Assembly: GCA_024234855.1 (NCBI GenBank)
Contig: JACKNN010000001.1
Location: 682,001 to 746,000, forward strand
Source: Pseudomonadales bacterium
Lineage (GTDB): Bacteria; Pseudomonadota; Gammaproteobacteria; Pseudomonadales; Halieaceae
Length of the DNA stretch: 64,000 nt
Direction of reading: 5' to 3'
The translations under genes were made by a program, and so were the position numbers. The notes beneath the pieces were generated by a model. That model was not told the DNA's origin. It did not search any database and worked only from the letters and a program-made list of their open reading frames with translations. This document shows positions 51,686 through 60,119 of this stretch, piece after piece; within the stretch, counting starts at the first letter, position 1; each line of letters starts with the position of its first letter.

Positions 51686-51909
51686 GTTTCAGGGGTAAGG
51701 CTTTCTTTTTTTCTACCCAGGAATTTTTTTCCGGCCCGCTACCGGAACACGTCCCCCTGGCCTCAAACATCTCTGACAAATGTTTGTGCGCTTCCCCTAA
51801 GCAAGTTGGGCGGTGCCTACTATCGGTCCGCCATCTCATGGTTGGCGGGGCCAGCAATCGCCACACCCTCAGTATAGGGCGCGATCCGTGATGCACAAGA
51901 AATTCCTGC

Positions 51910-51929
51910 ATGACATTTTATTATGTCAT
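51910..51929. promoter_or_regulatory. operator-like inverted repeat upstream of the exported SDR
   Basis: ATGACAT and ATGTCAT are separated by six bases, a geometry like that of TetR-type operators. A weaker repeat, ATAAC-x5-GTTAT, follows at 51933-51947. Both lie 75-113 bases upstream of the SDR start. Confidence 0.4.
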
Positions 51930-52022
51930 TCCATAACCGTAAGTTATTTTGTGCGCCGACTACCTGTCGCTGCCACCCCCGGCTACACTGCATCATCAAT
52001 AGGACGGGTGCAGGCAGGGCTG

Positions 52023-53042
52023 ATGGCAATACAACGCAGGCAATTCCTCGGGTTGGCCGCTGTTGCGGCAGGCGGGTCCATGCTGGCCGGCTGCGATGGC
52101 GACCGCCCGCAGGTCAGCCTCGATACCCGCTTTCCCATCGGCCCCTTCGGTGCCGAGTCCACCGCCGAGGAGGTCACCGCCGGGCTGGACCTTAACGGTC
52201 GCACCGCGCTGGTCACCGGCTGCAATTCCGGCCTGGGTTACGAAACCATGCGGGTGCTCGCCCTGCGCGGTGCGCATGTCATCGGTACCGGCCGCACCCT
52301 GGAGAAGGCCGCTGCGGCCTGTGCATCGGTGACCGGCAGGACCACGCCGTTGGCGCTGGAACTGGCGGATTTCGATTCGGTGGCCACCTGCGCCCGGGCG
52401 GTACGCGAGATGGGGGTGCGGCTGGATATGCTGATCTGCAACGCCGGCATCAATACGTTCGGTGAGCTTGAACTGGTCAACGGTGTCGAGAAGATTTTCG
52501 TGGTCAACTACCTGGGGCACTTCGTGCTGGTCAACCAGTTACTGCCAATGATGCTGGCTGCGGGTGCCGGCCGGATAGTGCATGTGGGCAGCCAGTCCGG
52601 CTACCTGCGGGCGCCCGAGGCGGGGATCGATTTCGACAATCTGCGCGGTGAGGGGGTGTTTGATGCGGGCGAAGCCTACGGTCGATCAAAGCTCGCCAAC
52701 GCCCTGTTTTCCCTGGCCCTTGCCGAACGGCTGGAGGGAAGCGGGGTGACCTCGAACGTGGTCCACCCCGGTCTGGTAACCACCGATATCACCCGCACCG
52801 CACCGGCGGTGATACGCGTGGCCTTCGATATTATCGGCCCCCTGTTCGCCAAGTCACCGGCACAGGGAGCGGCCACCCAGGTCTACGTGGCGACCAGTCC
52901 ACTGCTGGCGGGGGTCAACGGCGCCTATTTCGAGGACTGCAACCCGGTGACCGTCAGTGGCGACCATCACATGTTCGATGCCGCCATGGCCGGGCGCCTC
53001 TGGGCCGAAGCACAGGGCATGACTGCAGGTTACCTGGGCTAG
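52023..53042 (+). CDS. Tat/lipoprotein-signal short-chain dehydrogenase (retinol dehydrogenase-like)
   Basis: The 339-residue protein starts with MAIQRRQFLGLAAVAAGGSM followed by LAGC, that is, a twin-arginine motif and a lipobox, then an SDR domain: LVTGCNSGLGYET (cofactor), LICNAGINTFG, catalytic Ser in HVGSQSGYL and Tyr/Lys in AYGRSKLANALF. The order and the insert after the NAG motif resemble retinol dehydrogenase/WW-domain oxidoreductase-type SDRs. It is probably exported folded with its cofactor and anchored to a membrane, which is unusual for SDRs. ATG 52023 begins the signal; the frame to 51813 is open but unconserved. It converges with the exported methyltransferase gene. Confidence 0.86.
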   Translation: MAIQRRQFLGLAAVAAGGSMLAGCDGDRPQVSLDTRFPIGPFGAESTAEEVTAGLDLNGRTALVTGCNSGLGYETMRVLALRGAHVIGTGRTLEKAAAACASVTGRTTPLALELADFDSVATCARAVREMGVRLDMLICNAGINTFGELELVNGVEKIFVVNYLGHFVLVNQLLPMMLAAGAGRIVHVGSQSGYLRAPEAGIDFDNLRGEGVFDAGEAYGRSKLANALFSLALAERLEGSGVTSNVVHPGLVTTDITRTAPAVIRVAFDIIGPLFAKSPAQGAATQVYVATSPLLAGVNGAYFEDCNPVTVSGDHHMFDAAMAGRLWAEAQGMTAGYLG

Positions 53043-53081
53043 GCGTTCCAGCACGCCTGCCCCGGCTTGTTTCGCTGCCCG

Positions 53082-53945
53082 TCAAGGCGTCTTGCGAAAC
53101 AGCAGGGTCATGCGGTCCGACTCGCCGATGGCCTGCATTTTCTCCCGCAGCTCCGGGTCATCCTTGCTGGTGGCGAGCGAGGGGGGCAGGCGCCAGACAA
53201 TATCGTCTACCCCGGGTTGGTCGAGCGGATTGGCGTTGATTTCACTGGTGGCCACCAGTTCAAAACCGGCCTCTTCAAACATGAGAATTACTTCGGCCTC
53301 GACCAGGTAACCCCGGCTGCCATCGGTGCCCGACGCCGAGTCCGCAACGGCCGCCCGGTGCTGTACCACGCCAACTAGTCCGTCCGCCTTCAGCATGCTC
53401 CTGATCGAGGCGAGCGCCTGGCTGCGGGTGCCGGACTGGCTTTCAAAACGGTTGAGGTTGTGCAGCGCGCGGATCAGCAGTACCCGGTCGACGGTGCCCA
53501 CCACATCCGGCGGCACGCTGTTGAAGGTGAAGCCCTTGGTTTTGATACCGTTGTCGGTAAAACTCTTGACCAGGTCGGGGTATTTTCCGGTGGCTTCGAT
53601 TCGCGCTGCGACTGATTCGTCGGTGGCATTGGGGAACAGTGCCCAGATGCGGTCGGGATAATTGATACCGTAAAGCGTACCCTTGCCTCCCAGGTAGTTG
53701 GCGAGGATATTGGTATACCAGCCGCCGCCCGGTAACACTTCCGCCACGGTCATGCCTGGAGCCACCTGGAAGAACGCCAGGGTCTCAGCCGGGTGGCGCG
53801 CAACGTCCCTGGCCCGCTCCTCGGCGCTGCGCGCTTCCAGTACCTGGCGCAGGGTGGCCTCATTGTCAGTGCTGTCCGCAGCAGCCTGTGCCCAACCGGC
53901 CAGCAGCAGGCTGCTGAGCAGGATCCACGCAGTGTTTCTTAACAT
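53082..53945 (-). CDS. exported class I SAM-dependent methyltransferase-like protein
   Basis: The 287-residue protein has a Sec signal peptide (TAWILLSSLLLAGWAQAAA) and a Rossmann methyltransferase-like domain: motif I is VAEVLPGGGWYTNILANYLG, followed by YGINYPDRIWALF, a DRVLLIRALHNL segment at motif IV and a C-terminal VEAEVILMFEEAGFELV. The ARDVARHPAETLAFFQVAPG N-terminal region is typical of a periplasmic family found in proteobacteria. SAM is not known to be available in the periplasm, so function is uncertain; it may bind another ligand. It is the last gene before the SnoaL-like gene upstream on the same strand. Confidence 0.82.
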   Translation of the reverse strand: MLRNTAWILLSSLLLAGWAQAAADSTDNEATLRQVLEARSAEERARDVARHPAETLAFFQVAPGMTVAEVLPGGGWYTNILANYLGGKGTLYGINYPDRIWALFPNATDESVAARIEATGKYPDLVKSFTDNGIKTKGFTFNSVPPDVVGTVDRVLLIRALHNLNRFESQSGTRSQALASIRSMLKADGLVGVVQHRAAVADSASGTDGSRGYLVEAEVILMFEEAGFELVATSEINANPLDQPGVDDIVWRLPPSLATSKDDPELREKMQAIGESDRMTLLFRKTP

Positions 53946-54057
53946 ATTTGACTCCTCGAATTATCGTCTGTCGTGATTCGCCGCACTGTTCGAGCGCGCG
54001 GTATAGCTGACGCGAAACGCAGGGTGTATTCGCTCCGCCCACATTGCCCGCGGGGTA

Positions 54058-54513
54058 TCAACCGGCTGCCATACCGGCCTGCTCGCTGGTCACCTCGACC
54101 ATCTGGTTACGCGGATCGGCGGTTTCCCAGTAACCGCGCAGGGCCAGCAGTTTACCCTCACTGTTAACCTCATAGGTGAACACCCCGTGCACTTTCTGTT
54201 GCAGCGCCTTGCCCTCGTCCAGGTCGATGGTCACGGTGAGCACCACATGATTTGCCACCTCGTTGCCGGCTGCGTAGGAGTCCAGTATGTCGATGTGGAT
54301 TTTCGCCGGGGCGATAAAATTATCCCAGAACGCCTCGCGCGCCTGCGGGCCGCGGTGACCTTTCCCCTCCGGATCGATCATCGACACCCCGATGGGATCC
54401 TCGATGATGGCATCCTCGGCGTAGAGCCCCAGCCATCCCTCACGATTTTTACTGTGCACATACTCGCGTGACAACAACGCGGCGCGGCGGGCGGGATGTT
54501 CGTTGTCAAACAT
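54058..54513 (-). CDS. SnoaL-like / ketosteroid isomerase-like protein
   Basis: A 151-residue single-domain NTF2-fold protein: REGWLGLYAEDAIIEDPIG near the N terminus (Tyr and Asp residues are in the position used by ketosteroid isomerase) and VHGVFTYEVNSEGKLLALRG in the C-terminal sheet. It could isomerise a delta-5-3-ketosteroid or bind another hydrophobic ligand. ATG 54513 (MFDNEHPARRAALLSREYV) begins the domain; the frame to 54684 is rejected. The LOG-family gene is divergent. Confidence 0.8.
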   Translation of the reverse strand: MFDNEHPARRAALLSREYVHSKNREGWLGLYAEDAIIEDPIGVSMIDPEGKGHRGPQAREAFWDNFIAPAKIHIDILDSYAAGNEVANHVVLTVTIDLDEGKALQQKVHGVFTYEVNSEGKLLALRGYWETADPRNQMVEVTSEQAGMAAG

Positions 54514-54706
54514 GGCGATGCTCTCCGGTGTGGGCTCGATGGCCGGGGTGTGCCCGATTGTACAAGCTTTTTGCCCGCGGCAAACACAAACTCGTGGACG
54601 GGCGATCAATCCACGCCTGTTGCCGCCGGCCCGGCCTGTACAAATGTATCCGTGCAGAGCAGCATTGACGTCACCATTATCCAACTAAATGTCGGGGCGT
54701 CCAGCT

Positions 54707-55591
54707 ATGACCGAAAAACAACGATTTCCCTTTCCCAGTGCGGCCCAGGATGCGGAGGCGGCCTGTCTCGTCGCGGGGGGGACGGCGCAAACCTGCTCCA
54801 GCTCCTATCGCCTGGCGTATGCCGATACCGAGTTCCTGCTGCGGGAGGAGTTGCGCCCGGTGCGCCTGCAGCTGGAACTGCTCAAGCCCGACCTGGTGCA
54901 GGCCGACGAGGGCATCAGCTCCACGGTGGTCATATTTGGCAGCGCCCGCACGCCCGAACCGGCCGCGGCAGCGCTACAGCTGCAAGCGGCAGAGCTGGCG
55001 GCGAGTGCGGCCCCAGCCGACAGCGCTGCCAGGCGCAGGCTGGGAATCGCCCGACGTGTGCTGGCTAACAGTCGCTATTATGACGAGGCCCGTAAGCTGG
55101 GTGAGCTGATAACCCGCGAGACACTGGCATCGACAAAATGTGATCTGGTGGTGATCACCGGCGGTGGCCCGGGCATCATGGAGGCCGCCAACCGGGGGGC
55201 CATGGAAGCCGGCGGCAAGAGCATCGGCCTGAATATCGTGTTGCCGTTTGAACAGCTTCCCAATCCGTACGTGAGCCCGGAGCTGTGCTTCCACTTCCAC
55301 TATTTCGCCATTCGCAAAATGCACTTCCTGAAGCGGGCCAGGGCGCTGGTGGCCTGCCCGGGCGGCTTTGGAACCATGGATGAACTGTTCGAGACGCTCA
55401 CCCTGATCCAGACTGGCAAAATAGACCGGGTGCCGGTGCTGTTGATGGGTGCGGACTTCTGGCGCCGGATGATTGATTTTGAGGCCCTCGTGGACGAGGG
55501 CGTGATCAGCGAGGACGACCTGGATATTTTTCAGTTCGTGGAGTCGGGGGAGGAAGCCTGGGCGGTGATCAAGGCGGCCTACGGGTTCTAG
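54707..55591 (+). CDS. LOG-family protein (nucleotide 5'-monophosphate phosphoribohydrolase)
   Basis: The 294-residue protein carries both signature motifs of the LOG family: VVITGGGPGIMEAANRGA and CPGGFGTMDELFE (the substrate-binding PGGxGTxxE). LOG proteins remove the ribose 5-phosphate from purine or cytokinin nucleotides. An extra N-terminal region of about 90 residues with helical character matches the longer bacterial form. ATG 54707 has GGGGCG upstream; ATG 54689 is also possible and would add six residues. It is convergent with the SLC12-like gene. Confidence 0.87.
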   Translation: MTEKQRFPFPSAAQDAEAACLVAGGTAQTCSSSYRLAYADTEFLLREELRPVRLQLELLKPDLVQADEGISSTVVIFGSARTPEPAAAALQLQAAELAASAAPADSAARRRLGIARRVLANSRYYDEARKLGELITRETLASTKCDLVVITGGGPGIMEAANRGAMEAGGKSIGLNIVLPFEQLPNPYVSPELCFHFHYFAIRKMHFLKRARALVACPGGFGTMDELFETLTLIQTGKIDRVPVLLMGADFWRRMIDFEALVDEGVISEDDLDIFQFVESGEEAWAVIKAAYGF

Positions 55592-55637
55592 CAAAGCGGC
55601 GGTGCCAGGCCGGCGCGGCAGGAAGAGCCGCCGGTGT

Positions 55638-57839
55638 TCAGTCACCCAGGCGCATGTCGCCCGCGTTGGAGATGAGGATCACTTCCGGCAGGCCACTGAT
55701 CATTTGCTGGATGTCGGCATGCCAGGCCTCATTGGTGCCGCCGTCGATCGGGTCAATCCCGAGAATCACCAGGGCGGAGTTGCCGGACTGGCCCCGAATA
55801 CCTGCTGCCAGGTCATCCCCTACCAGTACCACCGCCTGGGCGGCGATCCTGGACGTGGCGATCAACTCCTCCAGTGCGAGCAGCATTGCCGCGTGCTCGT
55901 CCTGTGTGGCGACCGTATGCAACAGGCGCACCGGGCGGTCTCGCCAGGCCGGCGTGCGCGTGATCAGGTGCGCGAAAATCAGCATCAGCGCACCGTTCTT
56001 GCGGCTGTGCCACCAGACATCAACGGGGCCCTCGCGGGTCTCCCAGCGCGGCAGCGTACGGTCCCCTCTCACCGCCACGACGCTGCAGTCAAAGGCGCGG
56101 GAGGTCTCCACGAGATCGGCCACCAGATCGACCCGGTCGGCATCATCCGGCCACTCGAACAGCACGGTGTTGGGGCGTACGTTGCCGATGCCGTGGCTCT
56201 GCAGCAGGGAGCGTAATCCCGACAGCAGGTCGTCCTCGACGATCACGGTATAAAATACTTCGAGTCCTTCGTCCCGGACAAACTGGCGACCCAGCGCCAG
56301 CTCGGAGCGCCGCCGGCGCATGCGATTCTCAATGTCGCCGTGTTCCACCTGGGCCAGCGTAACGATGCCCTTGTTGCCCTGCAGCCAGCAGGCATACTCT
56401 GCTACCCGGTACTGCGAGCTCCAGCGCTGTTGGCCGACAGCCAGTATGGAGGGGCGCCAGCTCCGGGGGTGGTACTCCTGTGCCTCCAGGCTGAGCAGTG
56501 CCCGCCGGGCGCGCTCATAGCTGTTGCCCCACCTGGCATCGCCCCAGTAGGATTTGAGTTCCCGCCGCTTCACCCACCTCAGCAGCAAGCTGATGCCGGC
56601 TATTGCCAGTACTGCCCATATCGGGGCGACCAGCAGCATGGCCAGCACGCAGGCGGCGGCGCCGGCCAGGCCTATACTCCAGTGATTCAGCGAAAAAACC
56701 GGCCGATAACTCGGGTTGCCGGTTACCGACTCATAGAAACAGGACAGGTTGATAGCGCCGTAGGTGATGATAAAAAACATGGTTATCAGCGGCGCGATGG
56801 TGTCCAGGTCACCCAGCAGGATACCGCACTGGGCGATGACAAAAGTCAGCACCATTGCCCGCCGCGGTTCATGATTGCGCCCGGAACCCTGTGCGAAGAA
56901 CTGCAGTGAGGAAAAAACCCCGTCCCGGGCCAGCGCCTGCAGGATTCGCGGCGCCCCCATCATCGAGCTGAGGGCCGATGACAGGGTGGCGGTGATCATA
57001 CCGGCCACCACCAGCACCGGCCAGCGGGCGCTGCTGCCCATCACGAAGCTGTCTTTGAGCAGCACCGCGCGGCTGTTGGCGCCCGCCAGGGCGACGGCGG
57101 CCAGGCAATAAATGACAGCCGTGATCGCTATGGCGATGAGCGTTCCGCGCGGAATGGAGCGGCCGGCGTCTTGCAGGTCGCCGGACATATTTGCGCCCGC
57201 CATGATGCCGGTGACCGCGGGGAAAAACAGCGCAAATACCGTGAATATGGTTGCATCGTGCGTATAGCCTGGCGTGAGGTTTTCCTCCAGCCGCGCCAGT
57301 GAAAAGTTGTCGATTGCGCCCCAGAAGAACGAGACCAGCGACAGCGCAATTATCGCCAGGATGAAATACTGAATACGGATGGTCCACCCGGCGCCGATGA
57401 ACACGCTGGCGAATACCAGCAGGTTGACCAGGCTCGCGCACTCACGCGGCGGTAGTCCGATGTCGGGAACTATCCACAACAGGGTCTCGGTGAAGCCGAG
57501 CACATAGAGCGCCACTGACGCTGCCAGGGCGAGGTAAAAGACCGGCCCAATCGCACCGCCGTACTCGACCCCCAGGCTGCGACTGATCAGGTAGTAGGCG
57601 CCGCCGCCCCTGACCCGGGTGTTGGTGGCGATGCTGCTGAGGGATAGTGCGGTGAGGAGGGTGATCAGCTGGGCGAAACCGATGACCAGCAGGGCATCCC
57701 ACAGGCCAGCCTGGCCTGTTACCTGGCCCAGTCGCAGGTAGAGGATGACACCGACGATCATCAGTACGCACGGTGTAAATACACCACCGAAAGTGCCAAA
57801 CCGGGTGCGCGCCTGGGAGACCAATTTGCCGATCGCCAA
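55638..57839 (-). CDS. SLC12-family (cation-chloride cotransporter-like) permease
   Basis: A 733-residue APC-superfamily transporter. The N terminus FGTFGGVFTPCVLMIVGVILY then LRLG is the SLC12 signature; twelve hydrophobic helices follow, with SSIATNTRVRGGGAYYLISR, AGANMSGDLQDAGRSIPRGT and SSALSSMMGAPRILQALARD being the other SLC12-like motifs, and a C-terminal cytosolic domain of about 300 residues with a universal-stress-like fold. It likely cotransports K+ and/or Na+ with Cl-, relevant to salt balance in seawater. The start is a TTG with a weak ribosome site. It stands alone and is divergent from an MFS gene. Confidence 0.85.
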   Translation of the reverse strand: MAIGKLVSQARTRFGTFGGVFTPCVLMIVGVILYLRLGQVTGQAGLWDALLVIGFAQLITLLTALSLSSIATNTRVRGGGAYYLISRSLGVEYGGAIGPVFYLALAASVALYVLGFTETLLWIVPDIGLPPRECASLVNLLVFASVFIGAGWTIRIQYFILAIIALSLVSFFWGAIDNFSLARLEENLTPGYTHDATIFTVFALFFPAVTGIMAGANMSGDLQDAGRSIPRGTLIAIAITAVIYCLAAVALAGANSRAVLLKDSFVMGSSARWPVLVVAGMITATLSSALSSMMGAPRILQALARDGVFSSLQFFAQGSGRNHEPRRAMVLTFVIAQCGILLGDLDTIAPLITMFFIITYGAINLSCFYESVTGNPSYRPVFSLNHWSIGLAGAAACVLAMLLVAPIWAVLAIAGISLLLRWVKRRELKSYWGDARWGNSYERARRALLSLEAQEYHPRSWRPSILAVGQQRWSSQYRVAEYACWLQGNKGIVTLAQVEHGDIENRMRRRRSELALGRQFVRDEGLEVFYTVIVEDDLLSGLRSLLQSHGIGNVRPNTVLFEWPDDADRVDLVADLVETSRAFDCSVVAVRGDRTLPRWETREGPVDVWWHSRKNGALMLIFAHLITRTPAWRDRPVRLLHTVATQDEHAAMLLALEELIATSRIAAQAVVLVGDDLAAGIRGQSGNSALVILGIDPIDGGTNEAWHADIQQMISGLPEVILISNAGDMRLGD

Positions 57840-57994
57840 TACAGTGCTGGAGGGTCGGTCAGCATATCAGATTGCCAGCGACGGCGGCCTTGGGAATTTT
57901 GCCCTTTTACCCGGTAAATCCGCTCTGAAGTTGCCAGCCGCAGAAAAACCCTTATGCTGGGCGCCTTTATGCAATTTCAGGTGCATGCCGCTCA

Positions 57995-59251
57995 ATGAAA
58001 GTCCTGGCCACCGTCGCCTCACTGCTGCTGTCCACGGCCCTGCTGCTTATCGGCCAGGGCATGCAGCTCACCCTCCTGCCGCTGCGCGCCAGTAGCAATG
58101 GCCTGTCGGATTTCATGATCGGGGTCAGCGCCTCCTGTTATTTCCTGGGTTTTATCGTCGGTTGTATCGGTATACCCGCCATTATTTCCAGGGTGGGCCA
58201 CATCCGCAGTTTCGCAGTGCTGACCGCGCTCATGACCAGTGCCATTCTCTGCCTGGAAATGCTGGACGACTGGCAGTTTCTGCTGGCTTTGCGTTTTCTT
58301 ACCGGGGTGGCGATTTCGGGCCTGTATACCGTGATAGAGAGCTGGCTCAACAGCCAGGCCACTGCCGATTCCCGGGGGCGGATTCTGTCGATCTATACCT
58401 TTATCGTGCTGATGTCGATGGCGTTTGGCCAGCTGTTGATCAATGTGGGTCCGGTGGAGTCCTCCACGCCCTTTACCCTGGCGGCGGTGTTCCTGGCGCT
58501 GGCCATTGTCCCGGTGGGGCTGACCAGCCGGCTGGCGCCCGCACCGGTTGAAGCCACCCGTATCGGGTTCAGCCTGTTGTATCGTCGCTCCCGCTCGGCC
58601 TTCGCCGGGGCGCTGCTGTCCGGTGTGGTAGTGGGCAGCTTCTGGTCATTGGGCGCGGTATTCGCCCGCGCCGGCAGTGAATCCCAGAGCGATATCAGCT
58701 GGTTTATCAGCGCCGCCATTCTCGGCGGCGCCCTGCTGCAATACCCCATCGGCCTGTTGTCCGACCGCATCGACAGGCGCAAGGTCATGCTGATGTTGTG
58801 CCTGGGAGGCGCCGTGACGTCAGTGGCCGTCGCTGCCAGCGCAGGGTACGCGTGGCATCTGGTGGCTGTGTTCCTGTTCGGCGCGATGGTCATGCCCATT
58901 TACGGCATGGCGCTGGCGACCGCCGCCGATGTGGCGCAGGGCTCGGAGTTTGTCCAGATCGGCACCTCGGTCCTGCTGTTGAATTCGCTGGGCGCCGTGT
59001 CCGCGCCGCTGGCGCTGGGCAAGCTCATGAGCTCGCTGGGTGCGCCGGCGTTGTTCTGGTCATTCGCACTGCTGTGCCTGCTGTTCATGGCCTATATTGC
59101 AGTGCAGGTTCGCGGTGCTCGTGCCATCGCGATTTCCGAGCAAGTACCATTCTCGGCGGCTGCATCCGAAGTCGCCCCCGCGAGCTTTGATCTGGACCCC
59201 CGGGGGACCGACCAAGCCGGGGACGCCACCGCGTCGCCAGACGCCGACTGA
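57995..59251 (+). CDS. MFS transporter, YcaD-like
   Basis: The 418-residue protein has 12 membrane helices in two halves. GMQLTLLPLRASSNGLSD at the first loop and ISGLYTVIESWLNSQATADS, the YcaD-type motif after helix 4, identify the subfamily, whose substrates are unknown. The tail after helix 12 (DLDPRGTDQAGDATASPDAD) is acidic and unstructured. It is divergent from the SLC12-like gene, with 155 bases between starts. Confidence 0.85.
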   Translation: MKVLATVASLLLSTALLLIGQGMQLTLLPLRASSNGLSDFMIGVSASCYFLGFIVGCIGIPAIISRVGHIRSFAVLTALMTSAILCLEMLDDWQFLLALRFLTGVAISGLYTVIESWLNSQATADSRGRILSIYTFIVLMSMAFGQLLINVGPVESSTPFTLAAVFLALAIVPVGLTSRLAPAPVEATRIGFSLLYRRSRSAFAGALLSGVVVGSFWSLGAVFARAGSESQSDISWFISAAILGGALLQYPIGLLSDRIDRRKVMLMLCLGGAVTSVAVAASAGYAWHLVAVFLFGAMVMPIYGMALATAADVAQGSEFVQIGTSVLLLNSLGAVSAPLALGKLMSSLGAPALFWSFALLCLLFMAYIAVQVRGARAIAISEQVPFSAAASEVAPASFDLDPRGTDQAGDATASPDAD

Positions 59252-59277
59252 TCGTGACCTCAGTGACCGCGCTCGCC

Positions 59278-59832
59278 CTATGGCGCGAGTTCCATAAACC
59301 GCGACCACTTCTGCTGCGCCCCAATCACCCAGCCGGGTGTTGACGCGCCCTCCCCGGCGGCCTTGAGACCGGGGTGAGCCCTTGCGATTTCGCGCAGCGC
59401 GGCTTCCTGGTGTGGCTCGACGTCCACCAGCAGGATATGCCTGCCGCCCAACAATTCCCGCTGAAAGCGCCGGAAATTGACGTGGGGTTCCTGAATACCG
59501 ATAAGACCGCCTTCCCAGGTGCAAAATCCCAGCACCACGATGGCGAGGAAGATGGGTGGCAGCCAGGTATAGGCTTCGGTCAGGCCAGACAGCCAGAACA
59601 GCAGCAGGATGATCGCGGCACAGGCCGCCCCCACCACAGCGCCCAGCTCGGTGCCGTGCACCACATCTTTTTTGAGCACGGCCTCCACCTGCCGCAGCTG
59701 TTTCAGGGTGAGCCCGGCGTCGTCATTGCTCAGCACGTGGATCTGCGGCGGTGTAACCCCCGCCGCAGCCAGCGCCTGCGTCGTCGCGGCCAGGTCGTCG
59801 AGATTGTCACTGATGAAATAATGGCGTTTCAT
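59278..59832 (-). CDS. conserved small membrane protein (NAD/FAD-utilising-like family)
   Basis: A 184-residue protein with a soluble N-terminal domain, MKRHYFISDNLDDLAATTQA, then QIHVLSNDDAGL, followed by two membrane helices (GAVVGAACAAIILLLFWLSG and WLPPIFLAIVVLGFCTW) and a soluble C-terminal domain. Similar proteins in Pseudomonas and Halomonas are annotated loosely as NAD/FAD-using or magnesium transporter-associated; no catalytic motif is visible. ATG 59832 begins the conserved region. Function unknown. Confidence 0.75.
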   Translation of the reverse strand: MKRHYFISDNLDDLAATTQALAAAGVTPPQIHVLSNDDAGLTLKQLRQVEAVLKKDVVHGTELGAVVGAACAAIILLLFWLSGLTEAYTWLPPIFLAIVVLGFCTWEGGLIGIQEPHVNFRRFQRELLGGRHILLVDVEPHQEAALREIARAHPGLKAAGEGASTPGWVIGAQQKWSRFMELAP

Positions 59833-60119
59833 TGCAGATACTCCTTGTGATTGCACCGGCAAGGGGCACCGGGATTCCTGGGAATGCCAGTTGCGTGGTA
59901 TTACCTACCCAACATTAGCTGTTAGACAGCCATTGCGGTTGCCAGTTAGCGCGTATTCCTAGATCATTTCGCTTTTAGCCGGGATCCTGTTAGGCGTAGC
60001 GGACTTAACGCGAGCTGTCCGCGGCGGCACTGCGCCGGGCGACAGCCGACCGCATTACTTCGCGGCATAACCCGGATTGCTGATTTATTTCCTCGGCACG
60101 GCGCGCAATACTGGCGGCC

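Larger units (their letters stand above)
51492..52022. other. 531-base intergenic region with terminator and inverted repeats
   Basis: Between the phospholipid operon and the exported SDR, on divergent sides. It holds a minus-strand terminator-like hairpin (51653-51685), T-rich tracts at 51702-51713 and 51724-51730, a TTCCCCTAAG segment near 51792, and two inverted repeats in an AT-rich stretch (51910-51947). No protein gene is convincing; the open frames here overlap the hairpin. A small RNA on the minus strand is possible. Confidence 0.5.

Noticed and set aside
51790..51806. TTCCCCTAAGCAAG as a fourth LuxR-type site
   Set aside because: Only one half-site resembles the heptamer; the other half has no dyad match.
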